The notes: generated from the letters alone by a model not told the origin. Counted from the first letter of the stretch, positions 1 through 7,736 are shown. The stretch: DNA of 22,005 nucleotides from JAVBNU01 sp964617065 (GCA_964617065.1 CAZTVM010000021.1:1-22005), one strand, 5' to 3'. A program made the numbers and translations.

Positions 1-1
1 A

Positions 2-568
2 AAACACATTCAGGAGCTGCTGAACTCTATTAAATTACGAAAGCTGAGCGATATTACCAGAGAACAAAAAGAAAAAATAGGGAAATTAAATGAACTGATA
101 AACAAATTGCCACCTAGTGCGCAGTACGAAATCAGCACAGTAGTACAGCGAAATTATAAAGAGAGTAAATCATTTTTTAATACAACTAAAGCTATTGAAT
201 TATTGAAAAATATTAGACGGAGTTCTCCTAAAAAAAGGATATTGAACGAAATAATTTTACTCACAAGTGAAATCCCATCTAGCAGCGATGAACAGTATAA
301 ATTCATAAACTACTTGTCGACAATGAAAAACGAGGAAATCATGCAACGGTTATTTGAACCATCGCAAGCGACTATTGACCATGTTTATGCAAAGAATGCA
401 GGCGGAGCAGACACACCTAAAAACTTTTTAACTGTCTGTAAGTCCTGTAATAACCCTAAAGGTCAAGATACACTTTTAACGTATTTAAAAAAACATCCCA
501 AAGCGGCTAAGTGCATTGAAATATACTTTGAAGTGCTTATAAAAAGAATTTTGGCAGAGCATGCCTAG
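2..568 (+). CDS. HNH endonuclease-like protein, 5'-partial, probably truncated by in-frame TAG
   Basis: The reading frame is open from base 2, so the true start lies left of the window; a TTG at 107 is only an internal codon. The visible 188 residues begin with a Lys/Glu-rich helical stretch and end in an HNH-type core: ATIDHVYAK, then a Gly/Asp-rich turn, then NFLTVCKSCNNPKG. The D-H pair, the following Asn and the CxxC-N-x-x-KG are the usual HNH metal-binding and catalytic arrangement. HNH proteins are nucleases in restriction, defence, homing and repair; the substrate here cannot be told. Only one CxxC is seen; a second pair, if any, would be upstream. The stop is TAG at 566-568, after which the same frame stays open for 48 more codons (see 569-715), so the annotated end may be a nonsense mutation. 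Confidence 0.7.
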   Translation, partial: KHIQELLNSIKLRKLSDITREQKEKIGKLNELINKLPPSAQYEISTVVQRNYKESKSFFNTTKAIELLKNIRRSSPKKRILNEIILLTSEIPSSSDEQYKFINYLSTMKNEEIMQRLFEPSQATIDHVYAKNAGGADTPKNFLTVCKSCNNPKGQDTLLTYLKKHPKAAKCIEIYFEVLIKRILAEHA

Positions 569-715
569 TTTAAAAAAAACAAAACTTGTTCTTATGCCTA
601 CCAAGAGAAATTAAATTCAAGAAAAGAATATTTAAAACAAATAAAACAAACTTTAATGAAAGAAACAGATAATACAATCATTTTAGATATAGATGAAGTT
701 ATGAAATTAAAATAG
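569..715 (+). pseudogene. In-frame C-terminal remnant of the HNH-like gene
   Basis: Directly after the TAG at 566-568 the same frame continues without a stop to TAG at 713-715. The translation contains LNSRKEYLKQIKQTLMKET and ends ILDIDEVMKLK, a Lys/Glu-rich helical tail that reads like coding sequence rather than spacer. No ribosome-binding site plus start codon is placed to translate it separately. It is probably the original C terminus of the HNH-like protein, cut off by a point mutation or a base-call error. The helicase ribosome-binding site (AAAGG, 716-720) starts immediately after. Confidence 0.45.
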
Positions 716-726
716 AAAGGTATAAA

Positions 727-3360
727 ATGAAAATATTGTGGCAAAATAAAATAGATTTGAGGAAAAATAATAACGATTTTTCACAAAAAGCCAATTTGAA
801 AAAGCAAAATCGACAAAATTTTTTAGCAGAAAAAATGGACTCTGATTTGAATAATATTGCCTTTTTGAATAAAAACTTTATCAGCTTTGGCGTATTTATA
901 AATCCTAATAATGAATATCACAAAAAAGTCAGAGAAATATTTCATGATCTTAAACCGAATATAACACCTGACAAATACCAACTTGCAGCAGCAGAGTCAA
1001 TCAAAAAAGGTAATTCGACTCTCGTAACAGCGCCCACAGGCACAGGCAAAACGCTCATAGCTGAGTTTGCAATGTTTGATAATTTACAAAATAACAAAAA
1101 AACATTTTATACAACACCACTAAAAGCGCTGAGCAATCAGAAATATAAAGATTTTTCCGATTTATATGGAAAAGAAAATGTCGGAATTATGACAGGCGAC
1201 ATAAAAGAAAATACAAATGCACCAATCGTCGTTATGACAACAGAAATTTATCATAATATGCTAAAACCGAATATAACTGAAGAAGAACAAGTTGTAATGA
1301 AGGATTTGAAGACAGTAATTTTAGATGAATTTCATTACATGAACGACTATGACAGAGGCTCCGTGTGGGAAGAATCAATCATGTACTCGCCAAAAGATGT
1401 GCAATTGATACCCTTGTCAGCGACTGTATCGAATGCTGAAAGCATTACAGAATGGATGCAAGAGCTGAATAGCAGTAAAATGGTGACATTGATAAATGTG
1501 CCACCTTCAGAAAGACATGTGCCTTTGAAATTCCAAGAATTTAGCTACGATAAGGGATTGCTGCCACTTTTTTCTCAAAAAATCAATATGCAAAAATTAT
1601 ACAAAGCAATCAAAAACCCGGAATCAAATGAAAGAACAATAAAAGCATTGGTGGAATTAGGTGATATTTTGGGACCGAAAGACGAAGAAAGTAGTCATGA
1701 CAAAGGGCTAGAGGTGATTTATAATATTTTTGGTTATGAAAAACAAAATATTTACACCACAGAATTTGTTGCAGCTTTAAATGAAAAAGGGCTAGATACA
1801 GAAGAAGCCGAAAAAATGTCTTTAGTGCTTGCAAATACAGATGTCGTACCAAAAAATTTCAGTCCAAAGATTATGAGTTCGGGAAAAGATGAAAAAATTG
1901 CTAAAAAAATAATTGAACCTAATTTGATAAACGCTTTGCTCAGTACGTTGAGTCATACCAAAAAGGCTCAAAATGATATTCCTGCCATTGTATTTGTTTT
2001 TAGCAGAAAAGATTGTTGTGATTTAGCAGACAAATATTCAGCAAACATCACAAGTACACAGTCTCGGCATAAACGCAAAGTCGCTGCCAGAATGGAAAAA
2101 TGTGACGAAATTGAAAAATACATAGAAAAAGCCCAGAAAGAAAATGGGATATTAGGTTTTGAATTTGATGAAAAAGCAAAAAAACAATTGCTAAACGGCG
2201 TGGGTGTGCACCATGCCGGAATGTTACCCGCATATAAAACCCTTGTTGAAAATTTGTTTAATGCTCGACTTTTAGATGTTGTATTCTCTACAGAAACATT
2301 GGCTGCAGGTATAAACATGCCTGCAAAAACCACAGTTCTTACCAGTTTGAGTAAGCCATGCAAAAGTGAACAAGACCGCAAAACTATAAGAAGATATCTT
2401 ACGACCAGTGAATTCGCACAGATGTCAGGGCGAGCCGGTCGCAGAGGCATTGACGAAATAGGTAATGTCGTTGTCTTAGTAGCAGATGATTTTGATGAAG
2501 AAAAAGCTACTATGTTGGCTACGTCACCTGCTGATAAAATTCAAAGTAAATTTAATATTTCTTATGGCTTTGTAACTGATTTAATTAAACAATCAAGTGG
2601 CTTGTTCTCGAAAGAAAAAGCGAATGCTTTCTTCGACAAATCATTTTTGCTTCATACATCAACAAACGGTGATTATCAAAAAGAATTTTTGCTTAAAAAA
2701 AGTAACAAATTAAAAGACATACTAATGGACAAAAATTACATGTCAAAACTTGATGAACGTAATTACGAACTAAATTTAGGTGGAGAATTAGTGTCAAAAG
2801 TGCGAGGAACGAATGAGCTGTTTTTAACAGATTTGATTATCGATGGTACGCTTTCTGACTTATCGCCTGAAGTCATGGCTGCGTGTGTTTCATCATTTGC
2901 TAATGATAGAATTTCATCAATAAATGACGACTACAGTGATGACATTGTATCTTACCCTGTTTTATCACCGATAATTAATAGTATGAAAAAAACAGCTCAA
3001 GACATAAACAAATTAGAAGAATATAAACTTGGTCATGCAAACGTCAAGCCGGTCAATGTGGATTCTGATTTCGCAGATGCGACATATTCTTGGCTAATTT
3101 CAACAAATGATGATGATACAGAACGCTGGGATAATGCTGTGTCAACTATGAAAGATATGGGGCTGATTAAATTTGAAGGTGATTTTTTCAAGTCTTTGAA
3201 CATGACTGTAGATATTTTAAATCAAATTTCTGCACTTTCTTCAATGGCGCAAAAATACACTAATAATCCGCAAAAAAAGAAAGCACTGCAAGAACAAGAA
3301 GAAACTGCAAGAAAAGCGGTAGAACTTATGAACAGACCGCCACTTCAACTCAAATATTAA
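727..3360 (+). CDS. Ski2-like DExH-box RNA helicase with DSHCT-like C-terminal region
   Basis: This 877-residue superfamily 2 helicase should unwind RNA with ATP hydrolysis. Visible motifs are APTGTGKT (102-109, motif I), TTPLKALSNQKY (motif Ia region), DEFH (200-203, motif II), SAT (231-233, motif III), HHAGMLP (from 495), STETLAAGINMPAKT (motif V region) and QMSGRAGRRG (565-574, motif VI). The long insert between the RecA domains and the tail around LSDLSPEVMAACVSSF fit the Ski2/Mtr4 group, also present in Cyanobacteria. The first ~50 residues are a polar extension ending in ISFG (52-55), a motif shared with three other proteins in this window. AAAGG sits 6 bases before the ATG. The gene overlaps the convergent gene at 3357-3620 by 4 bases. 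A role in RNA turnover or ribosome maturation is inference. Confidence 0.9.
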   Translation: MKILWQNKIDLRKNNNDFSQKANLKKQNRQNFLAEKMDSDLNNIAFLNKNFISFGVFINPNNEYHKKVREIFHDLKPNITPDKYQLAAAESIKKGNSTLVTAPTGTGKTLIAEFAMFDNLQNNKKTFYTTPLKALSNQKYKDFSDLYGKENVGIMTGDIKENTNAPIVVMTTEIYHNMLKPNITEEEQVVMKDLKTVILDEFHYMNDYDRGSVWEESIMYSPKDVQLIPLSATVSNAESITEWMQELNSSKMVTLINVPPSERHVPLKFQEFSYDKGLLPLFSQKINMQKLYKAIKNPESNERTIKALVELGDILGPKDEESSHDKGLEVIYNIFGYEKQNIYTTEFVAALNEKGLDTEEAEKMSLVLANTDVVPKNFSPKIMSSGKDEKIAKKIIEPNLINALLSTLSHTKKAQNDIPAIVFVFSRKDCCDLADKYSANITSTQSRHKRKVAARMEKCDEIEKYIEKAQKENGILGFEFDEKAKKQLLNGVGVHHAGMLPAYKTLVENLFNARLLDVVFSTETLAAGINMPAKTTVLTSLSKPCKSEQDRKTIRRYLTTSEFAQMSGRAGRRGIDEIGNVVVLVADDFDEEKATMLATSPADKIQSKFNISYGFVTDLIKQSSGLFSKEKANAFFDKSFLLHTSTNGDYQKEFLLKKSNKLKDILMDKNYMSKLDERNYELNLGGELVSKVRGTNELFLTDLIIDGTLSDLSPEVMAACVSSFANDRISSINDDYSDDIVSYPVLSPIINSMKKTAQDINKLEEYKLGHANVKPVNVDSDFADATYSWLISTNDDDTERWDNAVSTMKDMGLIKFEGDFFKSLNMTVDILNQISALSSMAQKYTNNPQKKKALQEQEETARKAVELMNRPPLQLKY

Positions 3361-3620
3361 TCTTTGGACTCATCAGTGACGCTGAACGCAATTATTTCAT
3401 CCTCGAATATATTGAGCCATTTGTAAGAATGGTGAGAAAAAGAACATTCGAAATTTTCGAGTGAATTGCAAATAGTTGCATTCACGAGAGTCAAAATACC
3501 GTCTACGTACTTATCCTTGTACAATCTGCCGACGATTTTGAATGAATTAACAAAAACTATAATTCGATCACTGCAATTTGCATTTTGTGCTATTTTAAAT
3601 ATTTGTTCAACTTTGTTCAT
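3357..3620 (-). CDS. Small protein of unknown function, possibly Sm/Hfq-like fold
   Basis: An 87-residue protein I do not recognise. GAGG lies 7 bases before the ATG, so it is probably translated. After a short N-terminal helix the pattern is strongly beta: DRIIVFVNS, then IVGRLYKDKYVDGILTLVNA, then IFEDEIIAFSV near the end. The middle segment resembles an Sm1 motif (hydrophobic-hydrophobic-G-x-L, then alternating hydrophobics ending in A), one residue longer than the common form. That is a weak resemblance only. It is the last gene of the gatD-ROK-small gene run on this strand, and its stop overlaps the helicase stop in a shared TTAA. Confidence 0.6.
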   Translation of the reverse strand: MNKVEQIFKIAQNANCSDRIIVFVNSFKIVGRLYKDKYVDGILTLVNATICNSLENFECSFSHHSYKWLNIFEDEIIAFSVTDESKD

Positions 3621-3681
3621 TGTTTATCCTCGAAATAACTAAATTCATAATTATTATGGATAAAAGCGAAAAAAAAACGAA

Positions 3682-4656
3682 TTACTCAGCCAGACAGACC
3701 GATGGAGTAGTCTCCAACAAAGTAGCGCCAATAACTCCTGAATAATCGCCGAGCATAGCTTTTTTAAAAATAATATGTTTTGCAGGAGTCGGCAAAGCCC
3801 ATTCAGTAGCGTATTTTACAGTTGCATTATAAAAGTAATCTATTTTGTCAATAAGTCCCCCGCCGAGAATAATTAGTTCCGGATTGTAGAAATTTATCAC
3901 TGATGCGAGTCCTGAACCGAGGTATTTTGCTGCTTCATCAAGAGTTTGCGTAACAAGTTCATCATTGCACAAAAGTGCTTTTTTTATCATATTCGATTTA
4001 ATAGTTTTGCCGTCGGTAATCAAAGCTGAAATAGCTGAATATTTGCCTTTTTGCAAAGAGCCGATAATTCTTTTTTCAATAGCTGTACGAGAGGCGTAGG
4101 CTTCAAGACATCCGTTTGCGCCACAGCCACAAGGGCGACCTCCGAAATCTACAACGATATGACCTATTTCACCAGCGGTACCGGTTGCACCGTTATGGAT
4201 TTTTCCGTCTTTAACTATACCGGAGCCAACGCCTGTGCCTACAAACACGCATACAAAATCTTTGTAACCGACACCTGCGCCGAATTTAGCTTCACCTAAT
4301 GTCGCTACGTTGACATCATTTCCTATACAAACGGGAATTGAATATTTTTGTTCAATTATATCTTTGATGTTGATGTTTATACAATTCAGATTTGGGGCTG
4401 CTATAATTTTTCCGCAGCTAGGGTCAATTTGTCCGGGGACGCCAATACAAATTGCTTGAATTTCAGTCATCGGTATCGTCGAATTTTCTAAAATATCTGC
4501 AATACATAAATTAATTCGTTCAAGAACTGCCTCAATGCCATTTTCTTTTTTAGTTTTCTTTTTAGAAGAATAAAGTATATGTCCTGTCGATTTGTCTACA
4601 AGACCGGCTAAGATTTTTGTTCCTCCAAAATCAATCCCTATATAATATTCTGGCAT
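3682..4656 (-). CDS. ROK-family sugar kinase, probable glucokinase
   Basis: This 324-residue cytoplasmic kinase should phosphorylate glucose or a related hexose with ATP. The ATP-binding DFGGTK motif is at residues 9-14, the catalytic Asp is in GNDVNVA (D114), GTGVGSG is at 140-146, and the ROK signature AGEIGH is followed by a zinc-binding CGCGANGC cluster (C176, C178, C183). I chose the ATG at 4656 over an in-frame TTG at 4668 because GGAG lies 6 bases before the ATG and would fall inside the coding region otherwise. An extended -10 (TGCTATAAT) on this strand at 4691-4683 gives the gene its own promoter with a leader of about 20 bases. ROK members also include repressors, but no helix-turn-helix domain is present. 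Exact sugar is not decided. Confidence 0.88.
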   Translation of the reverse strand: MPEYYIGIDFGGTKILAGLVDKSTGHILYSSKKKTKKENGIEAVLERINLCIADILENSTIPMTEIQAICIGVPGQIDPSCGKIIAAPNLNCININIKDIIEQKYSIPVCIGNDVNVATLGEAKFGAGVGYKDFVCVFVGTGVGSGIVKDGKIHNGATGTAGEIGHIVVDFGGRPCGCGANGCLEAYASRTAIEKRIIGSLQKGKYSAISALITDGKTIKSNMIKKALLCNDELVTQTLDEAAKYLGSGLASVINFYNPELIILGGGLIDKIDYFYNATVKYATEWALPTPAKHIIFKKAMLGDYSGVIGATLLETTPSVCLAE

Positions 4657-4682
4657 AAATTTCTCCAATTAGTCACATGAAC

Positions 4683-4691
4683 ATTATAGCA
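4683..4691 (-). promoter_or_regulatory. Extended -10 promoter of the ROK kinase gene
   Basis: TGCTATAAT on the minus strand is a perfect extended -10. The predicted start is near 4676, about 20 bases before the ATG at 4656. No convincing -35 is seen, as expected for extended -10 promoters. It overlaps the end of gatD. Confidence 0.6.
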
Positions 4692-4693
4692 TG

Positions 4694-5437
4694 CTAATGA
4701 TTTTTCTTTAACAATTTTTCATGAGTAAGCAATTCTATTGTGTCATCTAATTGTTGTAATTTGATTTCTTTATTATATTTTTTCTCAAGCGCTAGTTTTA
4801 TTAGATAGTCTGCGAAGTGTGGATTTTTAGGCAAAAAAGAACCATGCAAATAAGTCCCAAAAACATTATTTTTTCTAGCGCCTTCTGTTTTATCCATGCC
4901 GTTATTACCGTTGCCTACAATAATTTTAGCAATAGGTTTTGTTTTTTCACCGTTAATATAAGTCAACCCACTGTGATTTTCAAAGCCGACAAGAGTTGAG
5001 GGTGTGACAAAATCTGAATTAGCTACTACATTAGAAATAAATCTTTTTTCGCCTGCTTCTGTATATATATCGAGTAGTCCTATACCATTGAGGCATTTCC
5101 CAACTGCTGGTTTGTAATATTCACCGAGCAATTGGTACCCTCCGCAAATTGCTAAAAAGACACTATTATTCGTCGCAGCAGTAAGCAAAGCTTCTTTATT
5201 TTTTTGTAATTCATCGGCTACAGCAATTTGTTGCATGTCTTGACCGCCGCCTATAAAATATAAATCGTATTTTGATGAGTCAATTTCTGTGCCCACATGA
5301 ATATTGGTTATTGAAACTGCGATGTTTCTCCATTCACATCGTTGTTTTAACGCAAGAATATTTCCATAATCGCCGTATAGGTTTAGCAACTCAGGGTATA
5401 GGTGAGCTATTGAAATCTTGAATTTTTCTTCTGCCAT
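4694..5437 (-). CDS. gatD: GatD-like glutamine amidotransferase (lipid II isoglutaminyl synthase subunit)
   Basis: A 247-residue stand-alone class I glutamine amidotransferase of the CobB/CobQ-like type. The N terminus (ISIAHLYPELLNLYGDYGN) is typical of GatD. The nucleophile is C98 in AICGGYQLLG, and the catalytic His is H198 in FGTYLHGS. GatD releases ammonia from glutamine, which its partner MurT uses to amidate D-Glu of lipid II to D-isoglutamine at the membrane. No murT lies next to it in this window, where the two are usually adjacent, so the partner must be elsewhere or the function differs. The -10 TATAAT ends 10 bases before the ATG and no Shine-Dalgarno is seen, so the message is probably leaderless or nearly so. 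Its promoter and first 17 codons are duplicated at 7161-7231. Confidence 0.85.
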   Translation of the reverse strand: MAEEKFKISIAHLYPELLNLYGDYGNILALKQRCEWRNIAVSITNIHVGTEIDSSKYDLYFIGGGQDMQQIAVADELQKNKEALLTAATNNSVFLAICGGYQLLGEYYKPAVGKCLNGIGLLDIYTEAGEKRFISNVVANSDFVTPSTLVGFENHSGLTYINGEKTKPIAKIIVGNGNNGMDKTEGARKNNVFGTYLHGSFLPKNPHFADYLIKLALEKKYNKEIKLQQLDDTIELLTHEKLLKKNH

Positions 5438-5458
5438 AACGATATTTATTATATCATA
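5388..5458. repeat. 71-bp direct repeat, copy 1 (gatD promoter and first codons)
   Basis: This segment aligns without gaps to 7161-7231, with 66 of 71 bases identical by eye. It covers the gatD extended -10 and the first 17 codons. This is the functional copy. The two copies bracket the 5543-7072 gene in direct orientation. Confidence 0.9.
5448..5456 (-). promoter_or_regulatory. gatD promoter (extended -10), near-leaderless
   Basis: TGATATAAT on the minus strand is a perfect extended -10, 10 bases before the gatD ATG at 5437. The transcript would have a leader of only a few bases. Two direct repeats of CCAT(AT)ACGTG flank the -35 position (5459-5467 and 5480-5490). Confidence 0.6.
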
Positions 5459-5490
5459 CCATACGTGATACTGAAAGCACCATATACGTG
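5459..5490. promoter_or_regulatory. Paired direct repeats at the gatD promoter, possible operator
   Basis: CCATACGTG (5459-5467) and CCATATACGTG (5480-5490) are direct repeats with starts 21 bp apart, two helical turns. They cover the spacer and the region just upstream of -35 of the gatD promoter. This geometry suits a dimeric DNA-binding protein, but no regulator is identified. They are absent from the duplicated promoter copy at 7161-7231. Confidence 0.3.
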
Positions 5491-5542
5491 TGCGTGTAAT
5501 TTTAATTTAAACAATCTTTTTTTTGTATTCGCATTTTATGGG

Positions 5543-7072
5543 CTAGTTATATGTGACTGGTTTGAAATTTAGTTCGTCAGGCAATATATGCGTTGCATCA
5601 CCAGAAAAATTACCAATCTCCTCCACATTCTGAACTTTCTTATCAAGCGAGTAATTTTTTGTTATTCCCTGAGAGTGATTTTTTTCTACACTAGTATACC
5701 AAGTTATAGAAGATACATTGTTATTTTCATCGAAACGGACTGTTCTTTGTATTAGGCAAGGTTTCCCATCTTCAGCAAGAGTATTCCAACCTCGCTCTCT
5801 CTCAAGTCTAGCTATGTTTGCAGGCTTTCTTTCAGTTAATGAATATATCTGATCACTTTCTACATGATATGCAAGTTCTCTTTCCAATATTGGAGGTTGT
5901 GATGGTTTTTTGTAAAATTCAAAATTAACGTTATGCGTACCATCGACCTTAGAAGTTTCATCATAAATTTTTTCGACTTGTCTATCACCACGATATACTA
6001 TATGTTCTATTTTCGTGCCTTCTGTGCCGGTAGTTGAAACTGTTCTTATTTGTATTTGTCCACCTTTTCCTGTATACAATTTTCTCCTAGCTTGTGCCGT
6101 AAAATATTGTTCATATTCAGCAAAAGGTAAATTTTCCGGTTCGCAATAACGAAGTCCCGATGGGAGTTTAGTACTCTGGACACCATCTTTAGACGTTTTA
6201 ACTATTTTTTCAATAGTTCCATCATTAAAGAAATAAGTTGTTTTTTTAGAACCATCAGGTGCCGTAATAGTCCGGCTACGAAGAAAGCCGCAAGGGTCTC
6301 TTTTTAGGATTGTTTTTTCAGTGCCATCTGCTGCAGTAATAGTACTTTTTTTTAATAAATCATCATTTCTTCTTTCTGTAACTTGGAAACCATTACGCTC
6401 AAAGGTTTTAACGCCAGTTCTTTTAGGTCTAGATTTTGAAGCCGTCAGAGGAGTACTATTTGTTGTTTTATACGTGCGCCGAGGATTATCAATTGTCGGT
6501 AGGGTAGATGCGGTAGATGTTGGAGGAACTACTGCTTCATTATGTGTCGCAGGTCTCATTCTCTTGAAAAATCTTTTAAAAAATGATTCACGAGCAGAGG
6601 TTGGTGAGCTTGAGGTAGCATCTGTCCTGCGAAATCGCCAATTTCTTATTCGGGTATATCTATTAGCTATTGCATTACGCATTTTTGCAAAAATTCCCGA
6701 TTTAGGTGGAGGTGGCGGTGGAGGTGTTGGAGGTGTGGTTCTCACGTAAGGAATTGAGTTTGGTTTATTTTTCGTTGCGCTAGTGGTGGCTTTTGCAACC
6801 GCTTTTGTATTTTTTCCGAGAGTAAACACAGCGATTAACAAAGCACCAGCTACTGCTGAGACACTAAGCCAGTATTTTTGTGTTTCACTCATTTTCTTTT
6901 TCGTTGGCTTAAGAGTACCTTTTTCCAATGCACCCAAGTTCGTTTGGTTAGACTTAAAAGATGTTTCTTGAGTTTTCGGCGACGAGGTGTCTGTCAAATT
7001 GCCAAAACTTACAGGTGGATATTTATTCAAATTATTGTTGCTATTAAAATTAACCAATTTTTTCAACCCCAA
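5543..7072 (-). CDS. Membrane-anchored proline/arginine-rich protein with DG-turn repeats, unknown function
   Basis: A 509-residue protein I do not recognise. In order it shows a polar N terminus with VSFGN (21-25); one hydrophobic segment at about 67-86, flanked by Lys on both sides; a proline tract (TPPTPPPPPPPK, about 113-124); a very basic stretch (about 130-220); and a C-terminal part with repeated strand-turn units centred on ADG, PDG, NDG and KDG (about 248-300). A similar turn pattern occurs in the proteins at 16755-17330 and 20736-21701. The start is TTG at 7072: AAGG lies 7 bases before it and no other start fits. The layout suggests a single-pass protein with a long proline-rich linker. 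It may be transcribed from the duplicated gatD promoter at 7221-7229, giving a 5' leader of about 140 bases. No terminator is evident before gatD. Confidence 0.7.
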   Translation of the reverse strand: MGLKKLVNFNSNNNLNKYPPVSFGNLTDTSSPKTQETSFKSNQTNLGALEKGTLKPTKKKMSETQKYWLSVSAVAGALLIAVFTLGKNTKAVAKATTSATKNKPNSIPYVRTTPPTPPPPPPPKSGIFAKMRNAIANRYTRIRNWRFRRTDATSSSPTSARESFFKRFFKRMRPATHNEAVVPPTSTASTLPTIDNPRRTYKTTNSTPLTASKSRPKRTGVKTFERNGFQVTERRNDDLLKKSTITAADGTEKTILKRDPCGFLRSRTITAPDGSKKTTYFFNDGTIEKIVKTSKDGVQSTKLPSGLRYCEPENLPFAEYEQYFTAQARRKLYTGKGGQIQIRTVSTTGTEGTKIEHIVYRGDRQVEKIYDETSKVDGTHNVNFEFYKKPSQPPILERELAYHVESDQIYSLTERKPANIARLERERGWNTLAEDGKPCLIQRTVRFDENNNVSSITWYTSVEKNHSQGITKNYSLDKKVQNVEEIGNFSGDATHILPDELNFKPVTYN

Positions 7073-7156
7073 AGCACTACCTTATATAATAAAAACAGAA
7101 AAAATATTTTTTTGCCTTAAATTGTGTGTAGAATTGTTTAGTAATTGTTTTATAAG

Positions 7157-7210
7157 TCAGAACTTAGGGTATAGGTGAGCTATTGAAATATTGAATTTAT
7201 CTTCTGCAAT
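7157..7210 (-). pseudogene. gatD 5' fragment without a start codon
   Basis: On the minus strand this reads as the first 17 codons of gatD (KFNISIAHLYPK is recognisable), followed by TGA at 7159-7157. The start ATG has become ATT (7210-7208). The four coding differences from gatD within the aligned repeat all change the amino acid, which fits a decaying copy rather than a gene under selection. Confidence 0.75.
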
Positions 7211-7231
7211 AACAATATTTATTATATCATA
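7161..7231. repeat. 71-bp direct repeat, copy 2 (decayed gatD 5' end with intact promoter)
   Basis: The ungapped match to 5388-5458 has 5 mismatches. The extended -10 TGATATAAT is unchanged while the coding part has lost its ATG. Beyond the ends the two loci diverge. The copy sits upstream of the 5543-7072 gene, so that gene may use it as its promoter. Confidence 0.9.
7221..7229 (-). promoter_or_regulatory. Duplicated gatD-type extended -10, candidate promoter for the 5543-7072 gene
   Basis: TGATATAAT on the minus strand is identical to the gatD promoter core. The predicted start is near 7214, about 140 bases before the TTG at 7072. It lies about 35 bp from a divergent extended -10 at 7264-7272. 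Confidence 0.55.
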
Positions 7232-7263
7232 TAATTGATAGTATTATATTTTTTCTCGAAACA

Positions 7264-7272
7264 TGATATAAT
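7264..7272 (+). promoter_or_regulatory. Extended -10 promoter of the 7385-7735 gene
   Basis: TGATATAAT on the plus strand, with the start near 7279, gives a leader of about 105 bases. The leader carries a short TCATG/CATGA inverted repeat before the ribosome-binding site. No good -35 is seen. Confidence 0.5.
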
Positions 7273-7384
7273 AAATAGAGCAAATGTTAAAATTTGTAAA
7301 TTAAAAGTTCTATTTTAAGTTTAAACTAGCAAAAAAAAACAGTTTCATGTTTTTAAGCATGAGTGACCAGAAGGAGAGTATTCA

Positions 7385-7735
7385 ATGCCAAATATTAATA
7401 ACCAAAATAGTATAAATATTTCTAAAGCGAATAAATTTCACTCGGCACAAAAAGAACACGAGCAAATGGAAAATGAAGTTAGCGAAATGACAGCACAGGA
7501 AATTGAAAATTTGAACAATGACTATTCAGCAGTTATTGGTCGTTCGCAGGTCAATTTTAAAGGCGATAACTTCAACAATGACATGAAAATTTTTATGGAA
7601 AATCCGGAAGCGGTAAATAAAGCGAACATGATGTTTGATATTGCGTATGCTCAACAACAAAAAATTGAGAACAAAAATGCGTATGAATCCGCTGCCAATA
7701 TATCAAAGGAATATTATAACGAATTCCATTCGTAA
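7385..7735 (+). CDS. Small hydrophilic protein of unknown function with NFKG motif
   Basis: A 116-residue protein I do not recognise. It is rich in Asn, Glu and Lys, has no membrane segment or signal peptide, and looks largely helical. The motif VNFKG is at residues 56-60, resembling VSFG, ISFG and VNFG in three other proteins here. A strong ribosome-binding site (AAGGAG, 7371-7376) lies 8 bases before the ATG. The gene converges on the YggU-like gene with a single base between the stop codons. Probably a lineage-specific protein. Confidence 0.65.
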   Translation: MPNINNQNSINISKANKFHSAQKEHEQMENEVSEMTAQEIENLNNDYSAVIGRSQVNFKGDNFNNDMKIFMENPEAVNKANMMFDIAYAQQQKIENKNAYESAANISKEYYNEFHS

Positions 7736-7736
7736 T

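Noticed and set aside
1968..2450. Minus-strand frame of 160 residues inside the helicase gene
   Set aside because: It lies opposite conserved helicase motifs and has no features of its own.
6321..6749. Plus-strand frame opposite the 5543-7072 gene, with a glycine run
   Set aside because: The Gly run is the complement of the proline codons of the minus-strand gene, which has the better start, ribosome-binding site and domain order.
7326..7376. Riboswitch-like leader before the 7385-7735 gene
   Set aside because: Only one 5-bp inverted repeat is present and no known riboswitch fold can be seen.
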